Source of the DNA: DASXBA01 sp046729895
GTDB lineage: Bacteria > Actinomycetota > Thermoleophilia > Solirubrobacterales > Thermoleophilaceae
Length of the DNA stretch: 13,643 bases
Assembly (NCBI GenBank): GCA_046729895.1
Contig: JBKPHP010000024.1
Coordinates: 1 to 13,643, forward strand
Reading direction: 5' to 3'
The position numbers were made by a program, and so were the translations under genes. Shown piece by piece: positions 1 through 6,246 of the stretch. Numbering within the stretch: position 1 is the stretch's first letter; every line of letters starts with the position of its first letter. The notes under the pieces are model-generated. The model saw only the letters and a list, made by a program, of their open reading frames with translations, ran no database searches and was not told the origin of the DNA.

Positions 1-365
1 CGGCGAGGCGGAGGCTCTCGCTGCGGACGATCAGCCGGAGCCTCGGCGGGGACGTGACCGCTCCTGCTTCGCGCGACAAGCACGAGCGCTGATCCCTGAA
101 ACTCGGCGCACGCATCCCGAAGCAGAACCGGCGGTTGCCCAGCAGCAACACCCAGGTATATGGTCCTGTTTCTGTAGGTAGCAGCCTCCAGTTGCCGCCA
201 CTTGACCTGCGCGTCTAGCTCGTGGAGGCGCGACTGCTCTGTGGCCGAAGGGATCGCGCGGGCCGGAGTGCCGCAAGCATGGGGGAGGGACACTGGTGCT
301 CGCAGGCGTCCGAACCAATCGAGGGTGTAGGTTCGGCTCGCCAAGACACTGAACGGAGGGCAGTC
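1..365. other. Left-edge stretch with no supportable gene
   Basis: I see no convincing coding region here. Open frames on both strands have compositions typical of GC-rich shadow frames and match no family I recognise. One plus frame stays open from the left edge to about position 180 and could in principle be the end of a gene starting outside the window, but nothing in it is recognisable. The only clear signal is the ribosome binding site GGAGGG at 355-360, which belongs to the gene starting at 366. No promoter could be assigned with confidence. Confidence 0.5.
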
Positions 366-647
366 ATGTATGCACGCGTAGTCAGGTTCACCGACGTCGA
401 TCCCGATCACCTCGCCGGGCGCCTGGCCGAGACCGACGCCCGCGACAGCCCGCCGGTGGACACTGCCGCAAAGACGATCCAGATCCTCCACGATGCCGAC
501 CAGCGCACCGCGGTGGTGATCCAGTTGTTCGAGACGGCCGACGACATGGCGGCGGCGGAGGCCACGTTCGACGCGATGGATCCAGGCGACACGCCGGGCA
601 CGCGCGCCTCGGTCGACCGCTGCGAGATCAAGGCCGAGCTGAGCTGA
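366..647 (+). CDS. Small ABM-like (dimeric alpha/beta barrel) protein, function unknown
   Basis: This encodes a 93-residue soluble protein. The ATG at 366 is chosen over upstream in-frame starts because GGAGGG lies 5 nt before it and because similarity to the family begins at this methionine (MYARVVRFT). The pattern is that of the antibiotic-biosynthesis-monooxygenase-like dimeric ferredoxin fold: a first beta strand (YARVVRF), a helix (DHLAGRLAE), a strand (TIQILHD) with a polar turn, a strand (TAVVIQLFE), a helix with alternating Ala/Met (DMAAAEATFDAM), and a last strand ending CEIKAEL. The segment DPGDTPGTRASVD between the last helix and strand looks conserved in actinobacterial relatives as I remember them. 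No catalytic residue can be named, and many such proteins are annotated only as hypothetical. It is followed by a hairpin and about 300 nt without a gene, so it is probably monocistronic. I am confident it is a gene and only moderately confident of the fold. Confidence 0.8.
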   Translation: MYARVVRFTDVDPDHLAGRLAETDARDSPPVDTAAKTIQILHDADQRTAVVIQLFETADDMAAAEATFDAMDPGDTPGTRASVDRCEIKAELS

Positions 648-705
648 GCAGTTCCGGCGCGGCCACGGCGGCGTCCCGAGCGTCGTGTGGTAGCGCACGA
701 GCGTT

Positions 706-729
706 ACCTCTCCCACAGATTGGGGAGGT
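706..729 (+). terminator. Terminator-like hairpin downstream of the ABM-like gene
   Basis: ACCTCTCC at 706-713 pairs with GGGGAGGT at 722-729, giving 8 pairs of which one is G-U, around an 8-nt loop. It lies 58 nt after the stop codon at 647. There is no clear U-tract after it, so termination activity is an inference. Confidence 0.35.
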
Positions 730-950
730 GGGCGATTTACTACTCCTCGTCGCCGATCCTGGGGGGAGCGGGCCGCACATGCAGGCACGCTCGCAATCCC
801 ATGGGAAGCGCGCGTCTCGGCGAGCGCCGCTCCGGCGGCCTGCAAGGGACGACCAGCAGGCGTCTCGCTAGGCGTCGTACTGGCTTGCGCAAATCGCGCA
901 GCAGCGCTGACCCAGAGTGCTACGTTGCGCCGGGCGCCAACGAACGAGGC
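730..950. other. Intergenic region with no gene seen
   Basis: Nothing codes convincingly between the hairpin and the cupin gene. The plus-frame ORF that crosses it (from 687) reads as arginine- and serine-rich low-information sequence and runs into the cupin gene in the wrong frame. The only clear element is the AGGAGG ribosome binding site at 951-956, just after it. A promoter for the cupin gene should lie here, but I found no hexamer pair good enough to list. Confidence 0.4.
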
Positions 951-964
951 AGGAGGACAAGGAA

Positions 965-1498
965 GTGGCGAAGACCGGAGACCGCTTTGACATGCCCGAC
1001 GGCAGCATCTATGAGGTAACCACAGCCTCGGGAGACAGCGAGGGCGAGTTCGTCGAGATGCAATTCACCCTGCCGCCCGGATCGGTCTCGCCGCCGCCGC
1101 ACATCCACCGTGACCTGACCGAGGAGTACCAGGTCATCGAGGGTTCCTTCGACGTAATGACCGGCGGCGCTTGGACGACGCTCCGATCGGGGGAATCTGC
1201 GTCTATCCCACCGACGACGCTCCACACGTTCAAGAACCGCTCCGGCGCGCCTGTGCGGGTCCGAAACGTTCATCGGCCGGCCGCTCGCTTTGAGGACTAC
1301 ATCGAGCACATCTACCGATTGACGCGGGCGCGAGGGATCAAGAGCACAAAGGACCCGCGGCTCCCGGTCTATCTCTCGATGCTGATGCTGGCATACCCCG
1401 AAACCCTCGCTCCGGGGCGCACCCGCGAGCGGGTCGGCCTTTCAGCGCTCGCAGGCTTGGGTCGGCTCCTGCGGCTGCGGACCGACGTACAGGCCTAG
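965..1498 (+). CDS. Cupin-domain protein with helical C-terminal extension
   Basis: This encodes a 177-residue protein. The GTG at 965 is preferred over an ATG-initiated frame at 917 because AGGAGG (951-956) sits 8 nt upstream and the cupin similarity begins just after it (DRFDMPDGSIYEV). Residues 1 to about 110 form a single cupin barrel. Motif 1 is GSVSPPPHIHRDLTEEYQ followed by VIEG, giving the HxH, Glu and Gly metal-site pattern. Motif 2 is GESASIPPTTLHTFKNRS, with the closing His. The last 65 residues are a mostly helical extension beginning RPAARFEDYIEHIYRL and ending GLGRLLRLR, an architecture I associate with a family of actinobacterial single-cupin proteins. Substrate is unknown; a metal-dependent dioxygenase, an isomerase or a sensor role are all possible. 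A remnant of a second gene with the same C-terminal extension lies immediately downstream. Confidence 0.88.
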   Translation: MAKTGDRFDMPDGSIYEVTTASGDSEGEFVEMQFTLPPGSVSPPPHIHRDLTEEYQVIEGSFDVMTGGAWTTLRSGESASIPPTTLHTFKNRSGAPVRVRNVHRPAARFEDYIEHIYRLTRARGIKSTKDPRLPVYLSMLMLAYPETLAPGRTRERVGLSALAGLGRLLRLRTDVQA

Positions 1499-1514
1499 CG
1501 ACGCCACCGCGTCG
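1499..1514 (+). terminator. Small hairpin directly after the cupin stop codon
   Basis: CGACGC (1499-1504) and GCGTCG (1509-1514) form a perfect 6-bp GC-rich stem with a CACC loop, beginning at the base after the stop codon. No U-tract follows. It may end the cupin transcript or only stabilise the 3' end. Confidence 0.35.
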
Positions 1515-1684
1515 AGCTGACAAGGACAGCGCCTCCTGACCGCCGTGCTGGCCGCTGTGGAAGGTCGTCGCTTTAGCGTTCGCGCCACCGAGCAGTGGTG
1601 CCGCCAACGCCTGCGACCGGACCGTGGCCGGAGCAGTCGCGCGCAATGGTGGTGCCCAGACGCTCGCCGTTCCTCCAACCCGAC

Positions 1685-1912
1685 ACGGTCGCGATCCAGG
1701 AGTTCCGACCCGCCCTGCGAACTGCGGAGTTCTTCGAGACCTACTTCGCGATGGCCGAGCGCGGGGAGCTCGACGAACACGGCAAGCCCTCGCTGCTTCG
1801 GTCCGCCCTGCTCGGCCCGGCGTTCGCCGAGGAGATACGGCTGGTCAGCCCTCCGTGGCCGCTGCAGCGGGCGGCTTACGCGGTGCTAGACGGCCGCTTC
1901 GGCCGCGGGTGC
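1685..1912 (+). pseudogene. 3' remnant of a second cupin gene (C-terminal extension only)
   Basis: In the frame with codons at 1595+3n, residues from about 1691 read AIQEFRPALRTAEFFETYFA and continue to QRAAYAVLDGRFGR. This aligns with the C-terminal extension of the upstream cupin: both have a strand ending in RPA, then an aromatic-rich helix (AEFFETYFAM against EDYIEHIYRL), a leucine-rich stretch, and a final helix ending in G-R. The N-terminal barrel with its HxH motif is missing. Only about 190 nt separate this point from the previous stop, too little for a cupin domain, and no candidate start has a ribosome binding site. A possible trace of cupin motif 2 (TLAVPPTRH) occurs in the neighbouring frame near 1663-1689, suggesting an additional frameshift. 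The frame has no stop of its own before running into the decarboxylase gene. I read it as a decayed, truncated gene; a very divergent small protein is the alternative. Confidence 0.55.
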
Positions 1913-1925
1913 TCTAATCCGCGCG

Positions 1926-2729
1926 GTGGACCGCTCGCGCAGCAGCATCATCGACGAGTTCATGATCCACGGCCTGCACGTGGAGGCCAGGCGCAGGGAG
2001 CGGGTGCGCGCCGAGCACGAGGCCCACGTGCTGTTCCAGACCTCGACGGTCGGTGCGCTGATGGAGGGTCAGTTCGAGGGCGACGTGAGCTTCGGCGAGC
2101 TCGCCGAGCACGGCGACTTCGGGCTCGGGACGCTGAACCACCTCGACGGTGAGATGACAGCCGTCGACGGCCGCTTCTACCGGGCGAACCTCGAGGGCGA
2201 GGTGAACGAGATCGACCCGGCAGCGCGCACGCCGTTCGCCACTGTCGTCTTCTTCCAGCCGGTGACGAGCCACACGTTCGAGCAGCCGCTCGAGCACGAC
2301 GCCTTCGTCACCGAGATGAACAAGCACGCGCCGCCGGGCTCGCCCTCGTGCGCGGTGCGGATCGACGGCAGCTTCGAGTACCTGAAGCTGCGCTCGGTAC
2401 CGCGCCAGGAGCCGCCCTACCCGTCACTCGCGGAGGTGGCGAAGACCCAGCACGAGTTCGAGCTGGAGGACGTTGAGGGCACGATCGTCGGCTTCCGCTT
2501 CCCTCTCTACGCGCAGGGGCTCGAGGTCGCGGGCTACCACTTCCATTTCCTCACGGCCGACCGAACGCGCGGCGGCCACGTGCTGGCGTCGCGCACCGGC
2601 GGGGTGGAAGTGCAGTTCGACCACTCGAGCGAGCTGCACATGGAGCTGCCGCCCGGCATCGAGATGCCGGAGCCGGACTCGGGCGCCGCCGCGACGGAGG
2701 CGCTGAAGCAGGTGGAGGGCGAGAGCTGA
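1926..2729 (+). CDS. budA: Alpha-acetolactate decarboxylase
   Basis: This enzyme converts (S)-2-acetolactate to (R)-acetoin and CO2 in the cytosol, the step leading from the branched-chain amino acid intermediate to acetoin and butanediol. The 267-residue product matches the family: LFQTSTVGALMEGQFEGD, then GELAEHGDFGLGTLNHLDGE, then DGRFY, then RTPFATVVFF, then the arginine-containing AVRIDG strand near residue 145. The metal-ligand histidines appear in GYHFHFLTADRTRGGH (His205, His207 and His218). Length is typical or slightly long. The GTG at 1926 has no good ribosome binding site; an in-frame ATG at 1962 (MIHGLHVEA) is an alternative, and both precede the conserved core. The stop codon overlaps the proposed start of the LuxR regulator, which implies coupled translation. 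No acetolactate synthase or butanediol dehydrogenase is nearby, so the role may be to divert excess acetolactate. I am confident of the family and use the symbol budA (alsD in bacilli) by similarity. Confidence 0.93.
   Translation: MDRSRSSIIDEFMIHGLHVEARRRERVRAEHEAHVLFQTSTVGALMEGQFEGDVSFGELAEHGDFGLGTLNHLDGEMTAVDGRFYRANLEGEVNEIDPAARTPFATVVFFQPVTSHTFEQPLEHDAFVTEMNKHAPPGSPSCAVRIDGSFEYLKLRSVPRQEPPYPSLAEVAKTQHEFELEDVEGTIVGFRFPLYAQGLEVAGYHFHFLTADRTRGGHVLASRTGGVEVQFDHSSELHMELPPGIEMPEPDSGAAATEALKQVEGES
2714..2729 (+). promoter_or_regulatory. Ribosome binding site and CTGA stop/start overlap
   Basis: GGAGGG at 2714-2719, a 6-nt spacer and CTG at 2726-2728 overlap the TGA stop (2727-2729) of the decarboxylase gene. 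This mirrors the ATGA and GTGA overlaps seen elsewhere in the window, but with a CTG start. It decides the start of the LuxR gene, because the conserved N-terminus (ARLIEQGQAAALRGDWAES) lies before any ATG or GTG in that frame. Confidence 0.5.
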
Positions 2730-4368
2730 CAGACGGCGCTCGCCTGATCGAGCAGGGGCAGGCGGCCGCGCTGCGCGGCGACTGGGCGGAGTCGCGCGCC
2801 CGCTACGCGTCGGCGCTCGGGCTGGGCGAGGAGGTGGCCGCTCTAGAGGGCTACGCGCTGGCGAGCTGGTGGGAAGACGACCTGGCCGCGGCCATCGAGG
2901 CCCGCGAGCGCGCCTACGCCCTTCGCCGGGAGGCCGGCGAGAACCTCGAGGCGGCGAGGCTGGCGGGGTTCCTGGCCTGGGACTACGCGACTCAGCGCGG
3001 CAGGCGGGCAATCGCGAACGGCTGGCTCGAGCGCGCGCCATCTCACGGAGGAGCTGCCCCCCTCTGCCGAACAGGCCTGGCTTCCGCTGATCGAGGCGTC
3101 GTTCCACCTCGACACGGACCAGGAGGCGGTCAAGCGCCTGAGCGCGGAGGCACGCGAGCACGCGAAGGCGCTCGGCGGGCTCGACGTGGAAATGACCGCG
3201 CGCACGCTGAACGGGCTGGCGCTCGTGAGCCTGGGGGAGGTGCGCGAAGGCATGCGGCTGCTCGATGAGGGCGTGGCGGCGGCCACCTCCGGCGAGCTGC
3301 ACGACCCGATCGCGATCGGTTCGTGCTGCTGCAACCTGGTCATCGCCTGCGTGAGGGTGCGCGACTACGACCGCGCTGCGCAGTGGTGCGACCAGCTCGC
3401 CGGCTTCTGTGAGCGCTCGGGCCAGCGGCCGCTGCTGGCCCTGTGCCGAGCCCATCACGGCGCCGTGCAGACCGCGCGGGGGAGCTGGGATGAGGCGGAG
3501 GACGACCTGGAGTGGGCCACGGGGGAGCTCACCACCCTTCGCCCCGCGCTAGCGGGCTACGCGCGCACGCGCTTCGCGGAGCTGCGCCGGCGCCAGGGGC
3601 GCGCCGCGGAGGCGTACGAGCTTCTGTCGGACGCCGACCCCCACGTGCTCGTGCCGCTCGTTCGCGCGGGGCTGGCGGCCGACGAGGGCGACCTCGAAGC
3701 GGTTGTCGGCCACGCCGAGCGTTTCATGGGCGGGGTCGGCGGCTCACAATCGATCGAGAACGCCGCCGGACTCGAGCTCACCGTTCCCGCGCGTGCCCAG
3801 CTTGGCGACGTGGACGGGGCGCGGGCCGACCACGCTCTCCTTCGCACGATCGCCGACGAGGTGAATACCGATCCCGTTCGCGCCGGCGAACGGCTCGCCG
3901 CCGGCGCGCTGGCCACGGTCGAGGGGGACCTGGAGGGCGCACGCAGCGCGGTTGAGGACGCGATCGAGCTCTATCGGCGAAGCGGCCTGCCCTACGAAGA
4001 GGCGCGGGCCAGGCTGGTGCTTGCGCGTGTGCTCGCGACCCGCGGGCGCCGCAAGCCCGCGCTCGAGAGCGCGCGCTCGGCAAGCGCGGCGCTCGACGGG
4101 CTCGGAGCCAAGCGCGAGCTGGCCGAAGCCGGGAGGCTGGTGGCGCGCATCGAGAGCGGGAAGGAGGCGGCCGCCGGCCTCACACCACGTGAGATCGAGG
4201 TGCTCGCACAGCTGGCGCAGGGGTTGTCCAACCGCGAGATCGCCGAGCGCCTGGGTGGTGAGCGAGCACACCGTGCATCGGCACGTGGCCAATATCTTCG
4301 CCAAGCTCGGCGTTTCCTCACGTGCGGCGGCGGTGAGCGCCGCCACGCAGCTCGAAGTGCTCGGCTGA
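2726..4368 (+). pseudogene. LuxR-family transcriptional regulator with two frameshifts
   Basis: The reading frame is split in three: codons at 2726+3n up to about 3036, then the next frame to about 4254, then a third frame to the stop at 4366. Joined, the parts give about 547 residues, a normal length for actinobacterial regulators with a helical TPR-like body (DLAAAIEARERAYALRREAG; ARTLNGLALVSLGEVREGMR; DYDRAAQWCDQLAGFCERSG) and a C-terminal LuxR helix-turn-helix (GLTPREIEVLAQLAQGLSN, then REIAERL, then VVSEHTVHRHVANIFAKLGV). No NTP-binding domain is visible. The first shift is in the alternating GC tract 3031-3038 (two bases short) and the second in GGG at 4253-4255 (one base extra), both places where sequencing errors also occur. 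The best start is a CTG at 2726 with GGAGGG 6 nt upstream, overlapping the decarboxylase stop as CTGA; the next in-frame GTG at 2834 lies inside conserved sequence. If intact, it would regulate its operon neighbours. Whether it is dead or a sequencing artefact cannot be decided here. Confidence 0.82.
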
Positions 4369-4462
4369 GCAGGCCATGGCCCGAAAAATGGCCCGATCGG
4401 GCGATGAAACGCGCGCCGATGTGCACGAGCCTGCACTCGTCCAAGACACCGGGAGGATTTAC

Positions 4463-4813
4463 ATGGCGAGCCAAGCAAAGAGCTTCGAGCAGGGCGAGAC
4501 GCGTTCGTTCGACAAGGGCCGCGTCGACTGGGTCGAGATCGCGGAGACCAACGTCGGCCGGGCGACACTGGAGCCGGGTTGGCGCTGGTCCGAGGCGGTC
4601 AAGCCGATCGCCAAGACCGACAGCTGCCAGGTCGCGCACGTCGGATACGCCATCGAAGGGCGGCTCCACGTGGTCATGGACGACGGCACCGAGTTCGACG
4701 TCGAGGGAGGCAACGCGTACGTGATCGCGCCCGGCCACGACGCGTGGGTCATGGGCGACGAGACGTTCCGCGGGGTCGAGTTCGAGAGCCTCGCGGAGTA
4801 CGCGAAGGGTTAG
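4463..4813 (+). CDS. Small single-domain cupin protein
   Basis: This encodes a 116-residue protein that is all cupin barrel. The ATG at 4463 has a strong GGGAGG (4451-4456) 6 nt upstream and is preferred to the in-frame ATG at 4376, which would add a low-complexity leader. Motif 1 reads GWRWSEAVKPIAKTDSCQ followed by AHVGYAIEGRLHVVMDDG; the usual HxH pair is replaced by a pattern with one Cys and one His, as I recall for this subfamily (GWRW...TDSC...H.GY). Motif 2 is GNAYVIAPGHDAWVMGDE, with the conserved Pro-Gly-His. Metal binding is possible but the ligand set is not classical. It lies 94 nt after the LuxR gene and is followed by a strong hairpin, so it closes this gene series. Substrate unknown. 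The family call is firm. Confidence 0.88.
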   Translation: MASQAKSFEQGETRSFDKGRVDWVEIAETNVGRATLEPGWRWSEAVKPIAKTDSCQVAHVGYAIEGRLHVVMDDGTEFDVEGGNAYVIAPGHDAWVMGDETFRGVEFESLAEYAKG

Positions 4814-4824
4814 CGAACCGCTAG

Positions 4825-4859
4825 GCGGGGCGCCTACTCACCGATCCGAGGCGCCCCGC
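4825..4859 (+). terminator. Strong GC-rich hairpin after the cupin gene
   Basis: GCGGGGCGCCT (4825-4835) and AGGCGCCCCGC (4849-4859) form a perfect 11-bp stem with a 13-nt loop, 11 nt after the stop codon. The U-tract is absent, as is common for actinobacterial terminators. Confidence 0.7.
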
Positions 4860-5300
4860 GGAACTAGCCCCGGTCGCGCGCGTGCGCGGCTACACGCTGG
4901 GCTGACGCTTCTGCGTTCCCACGCGAACGGGCACTTGGGATCGACCGTTTGACCTGCCCGCGCCGGACGAAGTGCAGGCGCCTCGTCGAGCCGATTGCAG
5001 AGTGCTCCCTTCGCGTGGTTGCGAGCGCGCAAAGACCGAGCTGCTGGGGCTTGCTCAGGACGAGATCCGGTAGCGGCGCGGGACGAGTCGCCGCGCGACT
5101 CCTTCGGCCACATTCCAGTCGCGGCGCTGCGCAAGACGGGGAGCCTAAGGCTCTGCTTTACACGCGGCCGGCGGTTTCGGCGGCTGCGTCGCGCGGGCCG
5201 GGGCTATGGGCAAAAAAAAAAAACGAATCTCAAACCCCCTTGAGAGCAGACAGGCGGGCACGCCGACGACTTGCCGCCGCGCCCACCCCTCTGCGTCAGT
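4860..5300. other. Intergenic region with palindrome, A12 tract and possible minus-strand terminator
   Basis: No gene is supported in this stretch. It contains a 17-bp palindrome (GAGTCGC, CGC, GCGACTC at 5085-5101), a small GAGCC/GGCTC hairpin near 5142-5154, and a run of 12 A at 5212-5223 that stands out in such GC-rich DNA. The part from about 5246 to 5300 resembles the sequence at 13301-13353, downstream of another zinc-ribbon copy (shared GGGCACGCCGA and GCCGCGCCC blocks). Confidence 0.5.
5212..5245 (-). terminator. Possible intrinsic terminator with T12 tract on the minus strand
   Basis: Read on the minus strand, TCTCAA and TTGAGA form a 6-bp stem around GGGGGT, followed by TTCG and 12 T. 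It lies about 55 nt beyond the stop codon of the minus-strand zinc-ribbon remnant. The stem is weak and the T-tract is 4 nt away, so this is tentative. Confidence 0.4.
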
Positions 5301-5423
5301 TCAGTCCTGCTGGCTCGGTCGTGAAGGGTCGTGGCCGTTCGACGGCTCCTTAGCCGGGTCCGCGACCATCACCAGCCCGCTTCCGCCGCAGCGCGTGCAG
5401 CGCTCCGAGCCCGGGGGAAGCCG
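5301..5423 (-). pseudogene. Truncated copy of the dispersed zinc-ribbon mini-gene (copy A)
   Basis: The minus strand reads 40 residues containing SERCTRCGGSGLVMVADPAK and ending GHDPSRPSQQD before TGA. This aligns without gaps, stop to stop, with copy C near the right edge (CARCGGSGLVMV; GHDPARTSRRD). The second CxxC knuckle is present, but the first one (CPEC-GYG in copy C) is missing: an in-frame TAG at 5424-5426 lies 6 codons before the conserved SERC, and there is no start codon before it. The piece is therefore the 3' half of a gene. The similarity to copy C continues for some 50 nt past the stop. It is very likely non-functional. Confidence 0.65.
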
Positions 5424-5426
5424 CTA

Positions 5427-5526
5427 CGGCGCTTTTCTGCTTTCGTGACTGCGGCGCTCACTGGCCGCTGGAAGGGAGCCCCTCGACCAGCTGAATGCCG
5501 TTACGGCCGGCCGACTTGCGTGCCGG
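5427..5526. other. Spacer between zinc-ribbon remnant and tetR
   Basis: No gene is seen. On the plus strand, AGCCGCTACGGCGC at about 5420-5433 resembles the minus-strand sequence encoding the missing first knuckle (SGYGA) of copy C, so the lost half of copy A might lie here in inverted orientation. This is weak. Interrupted GGCC/GCCGGC repeats at about 5507-5534 may form a poor hairpin at the end of tetR. Confidence 0.3.
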
Positions 5527-6126
5527 CTAGGCCGTCGGCGACTCGGCGCGGTAGCGCAGACCGTCGAGCGCGATGCGAAGGATGTGCTCGGTCTGACTCG
5601 GATCGCTCGCCGGGATCTTCGCGATCCCGATCACCATGTGCATGACCTCGGAGAAGTCGACGTCCGGGCGGACGACGCCGGCGTCCTGGGCCCGCTTGAG
5701 CAGAGGCTCGCCGGCTGCGAAGAGCGAGGCGCGGCAGTCCTGGAAGAGCGCGGCGTCCTTGTCGAGGTAGTTCAGGAGCTCGGCGGCAAGCGCCTGTTTG
5801 GTGCCGATGTACGCCATCAATCGCTCGAACCAGCCGTTGAGCGACTCCCAGGGGTCGCCACCGTCGAACTCCTCGGCCGAGCGGCAGACCGCCTCGACTT
5901 CGTTGACGTAGACCGCCTCGAGCAACGCCTGCCGGTTGGGGAAGTGCCGGTAGAGCGTGCCAATGCCGACGCCGGCGCGTCGCGCGATCTCCTCGAGCGC
6001 CGTGGACTCACCGCCCTCGGCGAACGCCTCCCGCGCGGCCACGAGCACCTTCTCGTAATTGCGCCGCGCGTCGGCCCGCTGGGGGCGGGCGAGAAGGGCC
6101 TCGGTTGAAGTGCTGGTCGTGTTCAC
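5527..6126 (-). CDS. TetR-family transcriptional repressor
   Basis: This encodes a 199-residue DNA-binding repressor, probably a homodimer released by a small ligand. Residues 21-70 carry the TetR helix-turn-helix: ARRNYEKVLVAAREAF, then STALEEIARRAGVGIGTLYR and HFPNRQALLEAVY. The rest is the helical ligand-binding domain (WFERLMAYIGTKQALAAELL; VMHMVIGIAKIP). The GTG at 6126 is chosen because the family begins just after it; the frame runs open further upstream only as an antisense shadow of the exporter gene. An AAGGA lies 8 nt before the GTG. The gene is divergent from a DHA2-family exporter with 120 nt between starts, and that spacer holds three palindromes of one sequence. By analogy with other divergent TetR/exporter pairs it most likely represses both the exporter and itself. 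Confidence 0.93.
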   Translation of the reverse strand: MNTTSTSTEALLARPQRADARRNYEKVLVAAREAFAEGGESTALEEIARRAGVGIGTLYRHFPNRQALLEAVYVNEVEAVCRSAEEFDGGDPWESLNGWFERLMAYIGTKQALAAELLNYLDKDAALFQDCRASLFAAGEPLLKRAQDAGVVRPDVDFSEVMHMVIGIAKIPASDPSQTEHILRIALDGLRYRAESPTA

Positions 6127-6138
6127 TGCAATCCATCC

Positions 6139-6167
6139 TTGACAAACGGAGGGTGCCTCCGTATAGT
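6139..6167 (+). promoter_or_regulatory. Near-consensus promoter for the exporter operon
   Basis: TTGACA (6139-6144), a 17-nt spacer and TATAGT (6162-6167) match the housekeeping sigma consensus at all six -35 positions, four or five of the six -10 positions and the ideal spacing. Transcription would start near 6174, about 70 nt before the exporter ATG. The promoter overlaps the first palindrome. A minus-strand TACTAT (6163-6168) could serve tetR, but its -35 region is poor. Confidence 0.75.
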
Positions 6168-6205
6168 ACCGGAGGCTACCTCCAGATATTTCGGAGGCGG
6201 CCTCC
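6148..6205. promoter_or_regulatory. Three evenly spaced operator palindromes GGAGG-N3-CCTCC
   Basis: Three 13-bp palindromes share GGAGG and CCTCC arms with a variable 3-nt centre: 6148-6160 (centre GTG), 6171-6183 (centre CTA) and 6193-6205 (centre CGG). Centres lie at 6154, 6177 and 6199, that is 23 and 22 bp apart, about two helical turns. The first lies between the -35 and -10 boxes, the second over the expected transcription start and the third in the early leader. Binding by the divergent TetR is inferred from position. Confidence 0.75.
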
Positions 6206-6246
6206 ATTTTAGCTCCGAACCGCTCACTCGACAAGTTGGGACCTTC

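Noticed and set aside
31..318. Minus-strand 95-aa ORF at the left edge
   Set aside because: There is no ribosome binding site and no recognisable motif. The cysteines (GCCCW) do not form a spaced metal site and the codon pattern is not convincing.
687..1019. Plus-strand 110-aa ORF before the cupin gene
   Set aside because: It has no ribosome binding site, is Arg/Ser-rich, and overlaps the start of the cupin gene in another frame.
2424..3458. Long minus-strand ORF of 344 aa opposite the decarboxylase/LuxR genes
   Set aside because: It is antisense to well-supported genes, its composition is Arg/Ala/Pro-rich without any motif, and it spans the LuxR frameshift as an ordinary GC-rich shadow frame.
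4376..4462. Longer N-terminus of the small cupin (MARKMARSGDET...)
   Set aside because: The internal ATG at 4463 has a perfect GGGAGG spacing and the family starts there. The upstream codons include a short repeat (ATGGCCCGA) and no domain.
5085..5101. Perfect 7-bp-arm palindrome GAGTCGC/GCGACTC as an operator
   Set aside because: It is isolated, lies far from any start codon, and has no second copy in the window. Such palindromes are expected by chance in GC-rich DNA.
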